Assembly: GCF_002154725.1 (NCBI RefSeq)
Contig: NZ_MTAW01000184.1
Span: 62,001 to 126,000, forward strand
Direction: 5' to 3'
Source of the DNA: Nostoc sp. 106C
GTDB lineage: Bacteria > Cyanobacteriota > Cyanobacteriia > Cyanobacteriales > Nostocaceae
Length of the DNA: 64,000 nt
Positions within the stretch are counted from its first letter, which is position 1; each line of letters begins with the position of its first letter. Under the pieces are notes generated by a model that saw only the letters and a program-made list of their open reading frames with translations, made no database searches and had not been told where the DNA came from. Positions 40,294 through 49,499 of the stretch are shown piece by piece. Made by a program: the position numbers and the translations under genes.

Positions 40294-41484
40294 ATGTCGA
40301 AATTTAAGCTTTATACACTCATCAGCGCTATTTGTATGATGAGTGTAGTTTTTTATAGTTTTGCGGGCTTCTCCCAGTCGCCTCAACCGCATGTGCGACT
40401 GATTAGCCCAACACCAGCAAGTCAATTAATACCCTTTGAAGCTGAAGCCACTACACCCCAATCTCCAGTCAAATTGGCGTTGCAAGCAGAAGATTCCACA
40501 GATAAATCTTTAGATAATGCTAAATTTAACCTGCAAATTTTCACGCCACCTCCAACCCCTTGGTTCACAACAGATTTTCCCATAGTGGAGGGAACCAAGC
40601 TACTAGATATAGAGACCATCGCTCCTAAAGGGCAGCTAGAATTCCAACAAATACTGCCAATTCGGGGAAATTACCAACTCAAGGTGAATGTTACCCCAGT
40701 GGTAGCTAATGCCTTTACTCCAATTCAGCAAACCCTGACATTACCAGTGGCAGAGAATTGGGTAAAATACCGGAATTTTGCGATTCTCACTGTAATTTTG
40801 TTACTGGTTGGACTAGGTGGTGGTTGGATAATTGGTGGACGACAAGCGATCGCACCAGGAGAAATGGCACCCCAGCAAGTGCGATTATTATTGAGTGGGG
40901 TAATTGTTGTAGCGATCTCAGCTCTATTATTCGTTAACATCAGTGCAGAAGTTGCCCAATCACAGAGTTCAGGGCACGCACATAACCACGATCATCACGA
41001 TCATGGAGCGGCAACCGCAGCGCCAGTTGATAACTCTGGAATTGTTCGCCAACAGGGTTTCCAAGCGCAATTATTAGGAGATGATAGCGCCACCGTAGGC
41101 AAACCTGCTGCTCTACAGGTAAAAGTTACTGACGAAAACACCAATCAGCCTGTCCAAGAAGTACTATTAAATATCAAAACCACCCAGCTTGAGGATGGTT
41201 GGGTTAATTTTGCATACCAGGGTGTTCCCGATACCACAGGACAATTTTCCTGGGAACAAGGGTTTTTTGATGGCGCACCCCACAAGTTAGAGGTGGAAAT
41301 TTCTCCTCAACCCAATGCTTCCCGCCAATTTACGCCGTTTAAAGTGCAAAAAGACATAGATGTAGAAGGAGTTGCACCGCCTTTTTCAGTACGGTTTATT
41401 AGTCTGGCTTACATGACAGCTTTTGTGATTGTGGGATTGTTAGTAGGATTACGACTTAGAAAGAATTTGCCTTTGCACAGTTAA
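40294..41484 (+). CDS. His-rich membrane protein, probable cobalt/nickel-related
   Basis: 396 residues: N-terminal signal or anchor, an extracytoplasmic beta-rich domain (about 30-165), two transmembrane helices near 165-225, a His cluster (SSGHAHNHDHHDHG, about 230-243), a second beta-rich domain (LQVKVTDENTNQPVQEVLLN) and a C-terminal helix (AYMTAFVIVGLLVGLRLR). The His cluster is typical of metal-handling proteins. It follows the CbtB-like gene and the B12 riboswitch, so a role in cobalt capture is likely but not proven. No known transporter family is recognised. Confidence 0.75.
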   Translation: MSKFKLYTLISAICMMSVVFYSFAGFSQSPQPHVRLISPTPASQLIPFEAEATTPQSPVKLALQAEDSTDKSLDNAKFNLQIFTPPPTPWFTTDFPIVEGTKLLDIETIAPKGQLEFQQILPIRGNYQLKVNVTPVVANAFTPIQQTLTLPVAENWVKYRNFAILTVILLLVGLGGGWIIGGRQAIAPGEMAPQQVRLLLSGVIVVAISALLFVNISAEVAQSQSSGHAHNHDHHDHGAATAAPVDNSGIVRQQGFQAQLLGDDSATVGKPAALQVKVTDENTNQPVQEVLLNIKTTQLEDGWVNFAYQGVPDTTGQFSWEQGFFDGAPHKLEVEISPQPNASRQFTPFKVQKDIDVEGVAPPFSVRFISLAYMTAFVIVGLLVGLRLRKNLPLHS

Positions 41485-42162
41485 CTACTGCTCAACCTGC
41501 TGGATCAGAGCTTGTGTTTGTTGATAGCCTTGGGTATTCCCTTGTTGACGAAACAGTCTTGCAGCTTGCTGGAGATCTGCAAGAGCACTCTTGCTATCTC
41601 CCAAAGCATATTGAGCAAGCCCCCGATTTCCGTAGGCATCAGCCAGGTTGGGATTCAGGCTTAGTGTCTGGTTAAAATCTTTGATGGCTGCTTGGGGATT
41701 TCTCTGTTTTAAATAGGCAAGTCCTCGGTTATAGTAGCCATCTATGGACTTCGGATCAATTTTTATTGTCTGGTTAAAGTCAGACATCGCTTTCTGAAGA
41801 TTTCCTAGTTCTGCATGAACTATCCCTCGACTTTTATACGCATCTGCATGGTGAGGATTAAGTTGCAGCGCCTTGTTAAAGTCAAAAATAGCTGATTTCC
41901 AGTTGCCTGTTTGAGATTTAGCTAAACCTCGGAGGCAGAAACCCTCATAAAATTGAGGATTAAGCGCTACTACTTGGTTAAAATCCGCGATCGCTCCACT
42001 GAAGTTACCTTGCTCAAGTTTTTGCACTCCTTGGTTATAGTATTCTTGAAAATTCCTCTGGTTGATGCGCGTTTGTGGTGCCTGTGCATTAACAACAATA
42101 GGTGTTCCAGCAAATAAAGTTGTGATTCCCAAGTAGGTGATTGTGCGCTGAATATGGTTCAT
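41485..42162 (-). CDS. Periplasmic TPR protein
   Basis: 225 residues with a signal peptide (about residues 1-26) followed by about five TPR units, each with the A..D...A..L.P pattern (KLEQGNFSGAIADFNQVVAL, DAYKSRGIVHAELGNLQKA, DGYYNRGLAYLKQRNPQAA). They should form a right-handed superhelix for protein-protein contacts. The stop lies one base after the end of the convergent His-rich gene. Function is unknown; similar exported TPR proteins are common in cyanobacteria. Confidence 0.82.
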   Translation of the reverse strand: MNHIQRTITYLGITTLFAGTPIVVNAQAPQTRINQRNFQEYYNQGVQKLEQGNFSGAIADFNQVVALNPQFYEGFCLRGLAKSQTGNWKSAIFDFNKALQLNPHHADAYKSRGIVHAELGNLQKAMSDFNQTIKIDPKSIDGYYNRGLAYLKQRNPQAAIKDFNQTLSLNPNLADAYGNRGLAQYALGDSKSALADLQQAARLFRQQGNTQGYQQTQALIQQVEQ

Positions 42163-42221
42163 AATTTGACTCCTTCATACTTGCAGCATGAGTTGGGATT
42201 TGACCCATGTCACTATTTTAA

Positions 42222-43547
42222 CTAGGACAGTAACGCGGAAATAGTTTGCAATAGTAGCCAAACATTTAAGCTACCAATCACAATCGCTACTAACCACGAT
42301 AAAATTTTCAGCCATAAAGGATTAACAAACTCACCCATTAAGCGGCGGTTACTTGTAAACATTACCAAAGGTACAACCGCAAATGATAGTTGTAAACTTA
42401 AGATAACTTGACTGAAAATTAGTAAACCGCTTGTACTTTTTTCACCAAAAAATATAATTGAAATCAATGCTGGGATAATTGCAATTAGTCTAGTTATCAA
42501 CCGACGCAACCAAGGTTTTAAGCGCAAATTGAGAAATCCTTCCATGACAATTTGCCCTGCCAAGGTTGCAGTGAGAGTTGAACTTTGCCCGGAAGCAAGT
42601 AATGCCAAAGCAAAAATTGCACTCGCTGCATTCACGCCCAATATGGGAGAGAGCAACTTATAAGCATCTTTAATTTCTGCTACATCGTGATAACCAGAAA
42701 AATGAAAAGTGGCAGCAGAAACAATCAAAATTGCTGAGTTGATAAACAATGCGAAAAACAAGGCTACTGTTGAATCAATTGTGCTGAAACTAATAGCTTC
42801 CCATTTCTTTTCAGACGTTACTTCCCAATTTCGCGTCTGCACAATTGATGAGTGTAAATATAAGTTGTGCGGCATCACTGTTGCCCCTAAAATGCCAATG
42901 GCAATGTAGAGCATTTCTGGATTCTGCAAAATTTCTATTTTGGGAACATAACCTAACAAAATTCCCCCAAAGTCAGGGCGCGAAAAGATGATTTCTGCCA
43001 GAAAGCAGAGTCCAACAGTTGCTACTAACATAATTACCAAAGCTTCTGTATAACGAAAACCTTTGTGTTGTAGCAGCAACAGTACAATTACATCTAGCGC
43101 CGTTATACATACACCCCAACTTAGGGGAATGCCAAAAAGAAGTTGCAGTGCGATCGCACTTCCTAAAACTTCCGCTAAGTCGCAAGCCGCGATCGCGATC
43201 TCACAAAGTACCCATAAGCAAAAGTTCACACGCGGACTGAAATAATCTCGACAAGCCTGTGCTAAATCTCTTCCTGTTGCTACTCCCAACCGCACACACA
43301 GCGATTGCATTAAAATCGCCATCAAGTTAGAAAGCATGATTACTGTTAGTAATGCATAACCGAATTTAGCACCCCCAGCCAAGTCAGTCGCCCAGTTACC
43401 AGGGTCCATATATCCTACTGAGACGAGATATCCTGGGCCTGCATAAGCTAACATCTTGCGCCAGATGTTTTTAGTCTTAGGAATCGCTATACTGCGATGA
43501 ACTTCAGGTAAACTGGGCTTTCTGTCCGGATTTTCTGAAAAAGGCAT
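42222..43547 (-). CDS. mntH: Nramp family Mn2+/Fe2+ transporter
   Basis: 441 residues with about 11 transmembrane helices. The metal-site motifs are intact: DPGNW in helix 1 and MPHNLYLHSS in helix 6, both part of the substrate site of Nramp/MntH. It imports Mn2+ (or Fe2+) with protons across the plasma membrane. The gene is monocistronic with a 60-bp gap to the TPR gene downstream. The 43 residues before helix 1 are hydrophilic. Confidence 0.92.
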   Translation of the reverse strand: MPFSENPDRKPSLPEVHRSIAIPKTKNIWRKMLAYAGPGYLVSVGYMDPGNWATDLAGGAKFGYALLTVIMLSNLMAILMQSLCVRLGVATGRDLAQACRDYFSPRVNFCLWVLCEIAIAACDLAEVLGSAIALQLLFGIPLSWGVCITALDVIVLLLLQHKGFRYTEALVIMLVATVGLCFLAEIIFSRPDFGGILLGYVPKIEILQNPEMLYIAIGILGATVMPHNLYLHSSIVQTRNWEVTSEKKWEAISFSTIDSTVALFFALFINSAILIVSAATFHFSGYHDVAEIKDAYKLLSPILGVNAASAIFALALLASGQSSTLTATLAGQIVMEGFLNLRLKPWLRRLITRLIAIIPALISIIFFGEKSTSGLLIFSQVILSLQLSFAVVPLVMFTSNRRLMGEFVNPLWLKILSWLVAIVIGSLNVWLLLQTISALLS

Positions 43548-43980
43548 TCGTTGATACTCTCAATTTTTCATAATTTTCTCATAATTCTCAGAAGTACTGA
43601 TAAATATACCCGCATTCGTAAGGTTATAAATCTTAACTTTCACTCAAAATTAATGACAAATTTCAATAATAAAAAACACCACCCACGGAGAGATGGAGTT
43701 TTTGTCAATGGTCATTAGTAAAACAAGTAATAACCGATGGGGTAATAAACTCCTTCCAACAACAACACTTTGGCAAGCGGGAGTTGAATCTCGATCTCGC
43801 TCGATTACCGCGAGGTCGAAACTCAGTGCATCGCTGACAACTGACAATCTGGAATTAGGTATTGCGAGTTTGTAGTAGATAACAGCAAGAAGTCAAAACT
43901 TGTTCATTTAACACTCCTAACTTAGTTACAGGCGCGAGCGATCGCGTCTGTTTCTTTCTTCACACACCAGAACAGAACCC
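43548..43980. other. Intergenic region
   Basis: About 430 bp between divergent genes with only shadow-like small frames. It must carry the promoter of mntH; I could not identify a MntR-type palindrome. A GCGATCGC site lies near 43938. Confidence 0.4.
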
Positions 43981-44655
43981 ATGAATTCCATTACACAGAT
44001 TGCGACAACTACCTTAGTTTTGCTACTCAGCTATACATCAAACCCAGTATTCGCTGTACCCCAAACACCTAATCATCCAGTTACCGTCGCGCAGGCAAAA
44101 AAAGTCTCAGACAATTTAATTATTCCCGGCGAAAGAGTTGGCCCCGTGACACGCAAAACCACCAAGCAAGATTTAGTCAAGCTGTTTGGTGCATCATGTT
44201 TAGTTGATAAAACGATTTCTGGCGCGGAAGGGATAGGTAGTTTTGCTGCTACTCAGGTAAATCTCGGTAAAGAGCGATCGTTCCTAGTAGTTTGGAGCGA
44301 TCAAACTCGTACTAAACCACTTAGTATAGATATCCTCGGTTCTGGTTGGAAAACTCCTGAAGGTTTAAGTATAGGTACTCCATTAAGTGAGTTACGCAAA
44401 AAGTTAGGCAACTTTCAACTCTTCGGTTTGGGTTGGGACTATAGCGGCGTAATCTTGTTGAAGACTAGCCAATTATCTCGTTATCTCGGCAAACTGAGTC
44501 TACAAGTAGATGCTGCTCCTAGTGCTTACAAGAATCACCCAAAAGATTACCAAGCAGTATCAGGCGATGGCACTTTTTCTTCTAGCGACCCCCATTGGCA
44601 ACCTCTGGGAATACGTATATCAGAAATAAATGTTGTACTTAACCCAGAGCAGTAG
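43981..44655 (+). CDS. Exported protein of unknown function
   Basis: 224 residues with a signal peptide cut after about residue 25 (SNPVFA). The mature part has repeated structural themes (LVKLFGASCLVDKTISGAEG, GLSIGTPLSELRKKLGNFQL) that resemble a repeated alpha/beta domain with two similar units. One Cys is present. I do not recognise the family; it looks like a cyanobacterial periplasmic hypothetical. No operon partner is evident. Confidence 0.7.
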   Translation: MNSITQIATTTLVLLLSYTSNPVFAVPQTPNHPVTVAQAKKVSDNLIIPGERVGPVTRKTTKQDLVKLFGASCLVDKTISGAEGIGSFAATQVNLGKERSFLVVWSDQTRTKPLSIDILGSGWKTPEGLSIGTPLSELRKKLGNFQLFGLGWDYSGVILLKTSQLSRYLGKLSLQVDAAPSAYKNHPKDYQAVSGDGTFSSSDPHWQPLGIRISEINVVLNPEQ

Positions 44656-44769
44656 CGATTAGAGCTTTTGGATAAGGCAGTATTTTTGATATCAAACCAC
44701 AGATGCACACAGATAAACATCGATAAGTTAAACCTCGTCTAACTTGAGAACTGTAGTTTTTTACCAAAC
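44656..44769. other. Spacer left of the MITE
   Basis: Includes ACAGATGCACACAGATAAAC, a short dispersed repeat with a partner near 45015-45060 (GTTCATCGGTGTTCATCTG in the other orientation). No gene is seen. Confidence 0.4.
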
Positions 44770-44943
44770 AGGACTTACGCAAGCAAAATTTGTCATTGCA
44801 ACCGGAATGTAGTGTAGGGAAGTAATCACAGAGTTTGAGGCGATTACGTTGCTACCCTACTCTTCGAGAACGGCTTTGCCGAACGGGAACGACTTCGTCG
44901 AACGCTCGTAATGACGTAATTCCGTGACTTTTGCGTAAGTCCT
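44770..44943. mobile_element. MITE-like element with 13-bp terminal inverted repeats
   Basis: AGGACTTACGCAA (44770-44782) and its exact inverse complement TTGCGTAAGTCCT (44931-44943) bound a 174-bp segment with no coding capacity. ACCAAA flanks both ends (one extra C on the left), a candidate target-site duplication. The interior contains CTTCGAGAACGGCTTTGCCG, like other GC-rich interspersed repeats of the window. It lies 220 bp upstream of leuB. Confidence 0.8.
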
Positions 44944-45162
44944 ACCAAAGTTTTGCGATTGCTTCCTTCGCCGCAATAATACAACTGAATAACTCAAAAT
45001 TCCAGATTTTAACATGGATAAGGTTTATCTATGTTCATCGGTGTTCATCTGTAGTTATTTTTTGTTTTAAATCTAATTTTTGCCAGAGATCTATTCACTC
45101 ATCAGTACACTTTGCTCGGTATGATATTTATTCTGCAAGCATTTACTCAGTAAAAACTAGCT

Positions 45163-46248
45163 ATGACCCAGAACTACCGCATTACCCTACTCCCCGGCGA
45201 TGGCATTGGCCCCGAAATTATGGCTGTAGCGGTAGACGTGCTGAAAGTCGTGGGGAAGCAATTTGATTTGAAGTTTGATTTTCAAGAAGCTTTGATAGGT
45301 GGTGCAGCAATTGATGCTACAGGCGAACCTCTACCTGCTGCTACCTTGGAGAGTTGTCGCAACAGCGATGCTGTATTACTTGCTGCTATTGGTGGTTACA
45401 AGTGGGATTCTCTAGCATCTCATATCCGCCCAGAAGCAGGCTTGTTGGGACTGCGTGCAGGTTTAGGATTATTTGCGAATTTGCGCCCAGCCAAGATTTT
45501 GCCTCAGCTGATTGACGCCTCAACTTTGAAACGGGAAGTTGTGGAAGGCGTTGACATTATGGTGGTACGCGAACTCACTGGTGGAATTTACTTTGGTAAA
45601 CCTAAGGGAATTTTTGAAACTGAGACTGGAGAAAAACGCGGTGTAAATACAATGGTTTACACCGAATCGGAAATCGATCGCATTGGCAGAGTAGCTTTTG
45701 AAGCAGCACGCAAACGCAGCGGCAAACTTTGTTCGGTAGATAAGGCGAACGTTTTAGAAGTATCTCAGTTGTGGCGCGATCGCATTACCAAACTCTCCCA
45801 AGAATATCCCGATATCGAACTATCTCATCTCTATGTAGATAATGCGGCGATGCAATTGGTACGCGCTCCCAAGCAATTCGATACCATCGTCACAGGCAAT
45901 TTATTTGGGGATATTCTTTCTGATGCTGCTGCCATGCTCACTGGTAGTATTGGGATGCTGCCCTCTGCTAGTTTAGGTGCTTCCGGGCCTGGTGTGTTTG
46001 AACCCGTTCATGGTTCTGCCCCAGATATTGCTGGGCAGGATAAAGCTAATCCTTTAGCACAGGTATTGAGTGCAGCGATGATGCTACGCTACGGTTTAGA
46101 CCAACCAGCAGCAGCAGATACCATTGAAAATGCTGTGTTAAAAGTTTTAGAACAAGGCGATCGCACTGGAGATATTCTCTCACCCGGTACCAAGCTTTTA
46201 GGTTGTCGTGCTATGGGTGATGCACTCATTCAAGCGATACAAGGGTAA
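45163..46248 (+). CDS. leuB: 3-isopropylmalate dehydrogenase
   Basis: 361 residues with the standard isocitrate/isopropylmalate dehydrogenase pattern: [13 protein letters not shown], substrate-specificity helix residues in [28 protein letters not shown], and the metal-binding [11 protein letters not shown] with the following [20 protein letters not shown]. It catalyses the NAD+-dependent oxidative decarboxylation of 3-isopropylmalate in leucine synthesis. Length is normal. The MITE and a GC-rich patch lie upstream, and heptamer repeats lie downstream. Confidence 0.96.
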   Translation: MTQNYRITLLPGDGIGPEIMAVAVDVLKVVGKQFDLKFDFQEALIGGAAIDATGEPLPAATLESCRNSDAVLLAAIGGYKWDSLASHIRPEAGLLGLRAGLGLFANLRPAKILPQLIDASTLKREVVEGVDIMVVRELTGGIYFGKPKGIFETETGEKRGVNTMVYTESEIDRIGRVAFEAARKRSGKLCSVDKANVLEVSQLWRDRITKLSQEYPDIELSHLYVDNAAMQLVRAPKQFDTIVTGNLFGDILSDAAAMLTGSIGMLPSASLGASGPGVFEPVHGSAPDIAGQDKANPLAQVLSAAMMLRYGLDQPAAADTIENAVLKVLEQGDRTGDILSPGTKLLGCRAMGDALIQAIQG

Positions 46249-46299
46249 AAAGAGTCAATAGTCAATTGTCAGTTGTCAGTGTCTCCCCTGTCCAATGAC

Positions 46300-46400
46300 G
46301 CCAGTTCGACGCCACTGGCTTCAACGGGGGGAAACCTGTTCACGCGACTGGCTCTCCAATGCGCCATGCCCAATGCCCAATGCCCAATGCCCAATTTCTA
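46300..46400. repeat. GC-rich palindromes and TGCCCAA heptamer repeat
   Basis: GACGCCAGTTCGACGCCACTGG and neighbouring palindromes (given here only as a region, about 46300-46350) are followed by about four tandem copies of TGCCCAA at 46367-46396. These are short tandemly repeated repetitive sequences typical of heterocystous cyanobacteria. Confidence 0.65.
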
Positions 46401-46483
46401 AACAGAACTGGATCATTTTGGCAACCGTTGCGGAAACTTTCATATAAACTAGAGACAAATCTAGAAAGCAAATAACATTCATA

Positions 46484-46753
46484 GTGTACGCTTTACGACA
46501 AGGACAAGAAAACTATACGGCTCCCAACAACCAGCATCTCCAGCCTCCTTTGGCTGATCCCGCTGTCATCAGGGCTGCTGGTCAAATTTACTACACTCTT
46601 TGTGAAGCACATCCCGAAGTAACTGGGCAAGCTACAGGAGTAGCCATTAATCGCACTACCCATCGCGGCAAGGTGATTTTTACGAACCAACCAGTTCTCT
46701 TGCCACAAGAATGTTTTGTCCCGTTGAGTCAAATTGAATCTCATATGTATTAG
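46484..46753 (+). CDS. Small conserved-looking protein of unknown function
   Basis: 89 residues from a GTG start. YALRQGQENYTAPNNQHLQP is followed by a helical PAVIRAAGQIYYTLCEAHPE and a mixed part (VTGQATGVAINRTTHRGKVI). No domain is recognised. Composition and position suggest a genuine small cyanobacterial gene. A ribosome-binding site is not obvious. It is followed by a long block of heptameric repeats. Confidence 0.6.
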   Translation: MYALRQGQENYTAPNNQHLQPPLADPAVIRAAGQIYYTLCEAHPEVTGQATGVAINRTTHRGKVIFTNQPVLLPQECFVPLSQIESHMY

Positions 46754-46940
46754 TCATCGGTCATTAGTCATTAGTCATTAGTCACTAGCCATTATTCATT
46801 AGTTATTCGTCATTAGATATTAATTACTGGACATTAGTCATTGGTCGTTGGACACATGACACATGACTAGGACTAATGACAAATAACAAATGACAAAGAA
46901 CAAAGGACAAAGTACAAATGACACAGAACTAATGACCAAT
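46754..46940. repeat. Heptameric short tandem repeats
   Basis: Degenerate copies of ATTAGTC and its inverse AAATGAC alternate over about 185 bp (TCATTAGTCATTAGTCAT and ACAAATGACAAAG blocks). This is a STRR array between two genes; translating it would add a spurious N-terminus to the next protein. Confidence 0.7.
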
Positions 46941-46946
46941 GACTAT

Positions 46947-47768
46947 ATGGATATTTTAACGATCGCCCCGGCGAGTGTGATTGTCTTCGCCTTGGGTGTG
47001 TCTATTGGCAGCTTTATTAATGTTGTAGTTTATCGGCTACCAGCTGGCTTGTCGGTTCTATGGCCTCCCTCCCGTTGTCCCCATTGCCTCAACCAGCTAA
47101 GAGCTTACGATAATGTACCAGTGTTCGGTTGGCTGTGGTTAAAAGGTCGGTGTCGTTATTGTAAAAGCAAGATTTCTGTCCGCTATCCTGTGGTAGAAGC
47201 GTTAACAGGCATAATTTTTCTGCTAGTTTTTTTATTATTTAAAGTTTCTATTTTGACAATTGGATATTGGGCTTTTTGCAGCTGGTTATTAGCCCTATCA
47301 CTCATTGACTTAGATACGATGACTCTACCCAATCAACTTACTCAGTCGGGTTTGGTATTGGGAATTATATTTCAAATAGTTATCGGGTTTTTCCCAGATG
47401 GTAGCTGGGTGGGATCGATCAAACATTTGATGATGGGGATTGTCGGCGCTGTGCTGGGGTTATGGCTATTTGATGCGATCGCCATGCTAGGTTCAATTGC
47501 TCTAGGTAAAACAGCAATGGGAGCAGGAGATGCCAAATTAGCTGCCATGATGGGGGCTTGGCTGGGTTGGAAATATTTGCTTTTAGCAGGTTTTATGGCC
47601 TGTGCCGTGGGAGCGTTAGTAGGCGTTGTATCAATTACACTATCCCAGCGCAGATTTGGACAAAAGATACCTTTTGGTCCTTTTCTGGCTTTTGGGGCTG
47701 CGATCGCTCTATTTGGCGGCGAAGCAATTTTATCTGCTTACCTACGGTTATTTTTTCCAGTAAGTTAA
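46947..47768 (+). CDS. pilD: Type IV prepilin peptidase
   Basis: 273 residues from MDILTIAPAS at 46947; an upstream start would translate the heptamer repeat. About seven to eight transmembrane helices. The cytoplasmic loop has CPHCLNQLRAYDNVPV and CRYCKSK, the two Cys pairs of bifunctional PilD. Catalytic Asp residues are in LSLIDLDTMTLPNQ and GAGDAKLAAMMGAW. The enzyme cleaves prepilin leaders and methylates the new N-terminus for type IV pili and natural competence. No pilin genes adjoin it. Confidence 0.92.
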   Translation: MDILTIAPASVIVFALGVSIGSFINVVVYRLPAGLSVLWPPSRCPHCLNQLRAYDNVPVFGWLWLKGRCRYCKSKISVRYPVVEALTGIIFLLVFLLFKVSILTIGYWAFCSWLLALSLIDLDTMTLPNQLTQSGLVLGIIFQIVIGFFPDGSWVGSIKHLMMGIVGAVLGLWLFDAIAMLGSIALGKTAMGAGDAKLAAMMGAWLGWKYLLLAGFMACAVGALVGVVSITLSQRRFGQKIPFGPFLAFGAAIALFGGEAILSAYLRLFFPVS

Positions 47769-48383
47769 ATATAGGAGGAAAAATAAATTAAAATTTCAAA
47801 ATTTAAAATCTCTAGTTTTACATCTCTTTAGTCCATCATAAGAAACTGCTATCCCCCATGACTGTAACCGTCATTACGCCATCGGTTCTTCAGATTTTGG
47901 TAATATTATCCTGTGACCAGTATTACCCTCTTAACGAGCTAATCGCTCATAACCTAGCAATACGAATTCTTGATTTGGGAGCAAGTATCCCCTGGAGGGG
48001 TTGGGGAAGGGCATCCTGCTGGGGGGTTAATATGCCAAGACCTTTACCGATACCTTCACAAGATAAAACAAATAACAGACTTGTATTGGCATAAGCATTT
48101 TCGTTAAGCTGGCAACCAAAGATGCAAAATAAGGTCTGAATTGCTTACAAGCGTAATTTGACGATGTAATGAAGAGTGCTGAGTTAAGAGTACTGAGTGC
48201 TGAGTTAAAAGACCGCCCACAAGAACGGGGTATCAAATTTCTGTCTGGGCAAAAAATTTCGCACACCAGAGGCTCGGCACCTACTGAGTACCTGAGTATT
48301 ACTCAACACTCAACACTCGATTTTGTAATCCCCGTAGCTTTTTGACCCGTTTTCGACCTCATTACCTACTTGATAAGATAAAA
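47769..48383. other. Spacer with STRR-like repeats before accD
   Basis: No credible gene. Around 48170-48215 and 48290-48315 there are repeated GAGTGCTGAGTTAAGAG-like and ACTCAACACTCAACACTCG-like blocks, again short tandem repeats. A 78-codon frame at 47858 has no domain and no ribosome-binding site. Confidence 0.45.
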
Positions 48384-49334
48384 ATGGCAAACAACGAAGA
48401 ATCACGCGGTTTAAAGTCACTATTGGATTGGTTTGCAAATCGGCGGAAATCCGGAACTATCAGCCTCGAACCTCAAGAACGTGAAATTGCTGATGGATTA
48501 TGGCATAAATGCTCTAAGTGTGGTGTATTGACATATACAAAAGACCTGAAAGCAAATCAGATGGTTTGCGTTGAGTGCGGTCATCATAATCGGGTGGATA
48601 GCGATGAACGCATCCGCCAATTAATCGATCAAAACACTTGGAGACCGATGGACGAGCATCTGCGTCCCACCGATCCCCTGCAATTTCGCGATCGCAAACC
48701 CTACAGCGATCGCTTACGGGAAATGCAGGAAAAAATCGGCTTAATAGATGCAGTTAAAACTGGGTTGGGTCAAATTAATGGTTTGCCCGTTGCTCTAGGA
48801 GTCATGGACTTTCGGTTCATGGGTGGGAGTATGGGTTCAGTTGTGGGCGAAAAACTCACTCGCATGATTGAGCAAGCAACTCAGGGGCGTTATCCGGTAA
48901 TTATCGTCTGCACTTCTGGTGGAGCAAGAATGCAAGAAGGAATGCTCTCCTTGATGCAGATGGCTAAAATCTCCGCCGCCCTACAACGCCATCGCGACGC
49001 TAAACTTTTATATATTCCAATTTTGACTCATCCCACTACTGGTGGTGTCACAGCAAGTTTCGCTATGTTGGGCGATATCATTCTCGCAGAACCAAAGGCT
49101 ACTATTGGTTTTGCTGGTCGGCGAGTGATTGAGCAAACCATCAGGGAAAAACTGCCAGAAGATTTTCAAACTGCTGAAGATCTACTCAAGCATGGTTTTG
49201 TAGATGATATTGTGCCCCGTACCCAGTTAAAGAACACTCTCGCCCAATTGATTGCTTTGCATCAGCCCATACCTACCGCCCCCCACATGGTTTTGTGGGA
49301 GAGCATGAGCTTGAGTTCTACCGCTGCTGAATAA
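48384..49334 (+). CDS. accD: Acetyl-CoA carboxylase carboxyltransferase subunit beta
   Basis: 316 residues from [20 protein letters not shown]; an upstream frame start at 48342 is less likely. The zinc ribbon is clear (CSKCG and CVECGHHNR, about residues 43-70), followed by the carboxyltransferase fold with [34 protein letters not shown] and [16 protein letters not shown], which forms the acetyl-CoA oxyanion site. It works with AccA in a heterotetramer that transfers carboxyl from biotin to acetyl-CoA, the first step of fatty-acid synthesis. Length is standard. Confidence 0.96.
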   Translation: MANNEESRGLKSLLDWFANRRKSGTISLEPQEREIADGLWHKCSKCGVLTYTKDLKANQMVCVECGHHNRVDSDERIRQLIDQNTWRPMDEHLRPTDPLQFRDRKPYSDRLREMQEKIGLIDAVKTGLGQINGLPVALGVMDFRFMGGSMGSVVGEKLTRMIEQATQGRYPVIIVCTSGGARMQEGMLSLMQMAKISAALQRHRDAKLLYIPILTHPTTGGVTASFAMLGDIILAEPKATIGFAGRRVIEQTIREKLPEDFQTAEDLLKHGFVDDIVPRTQLKNTLAQLIALHQPIPTAPHMVLWESMSLSSTAAE

Positions 49335-49499
49335 GAGGAATGAGGGACTAGGGGACGCGGGGACGCGGATATGAGGAGATTGCCCTTTTGCTTTCAATGG
49401 CACTTAAATAAGCCGACACAGGACGCCGAGAACATTCATTCAAAAATCCTCCGCGTCACTGAGTCTCTATGTCGCCGCGTCAGCCCCAATTCCCACCTC

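Noticed and set aside
46754-46940. Heptamer repeats as a CRISPR array
   Set aside because: Units are seven bases, degenerate and without spacers.
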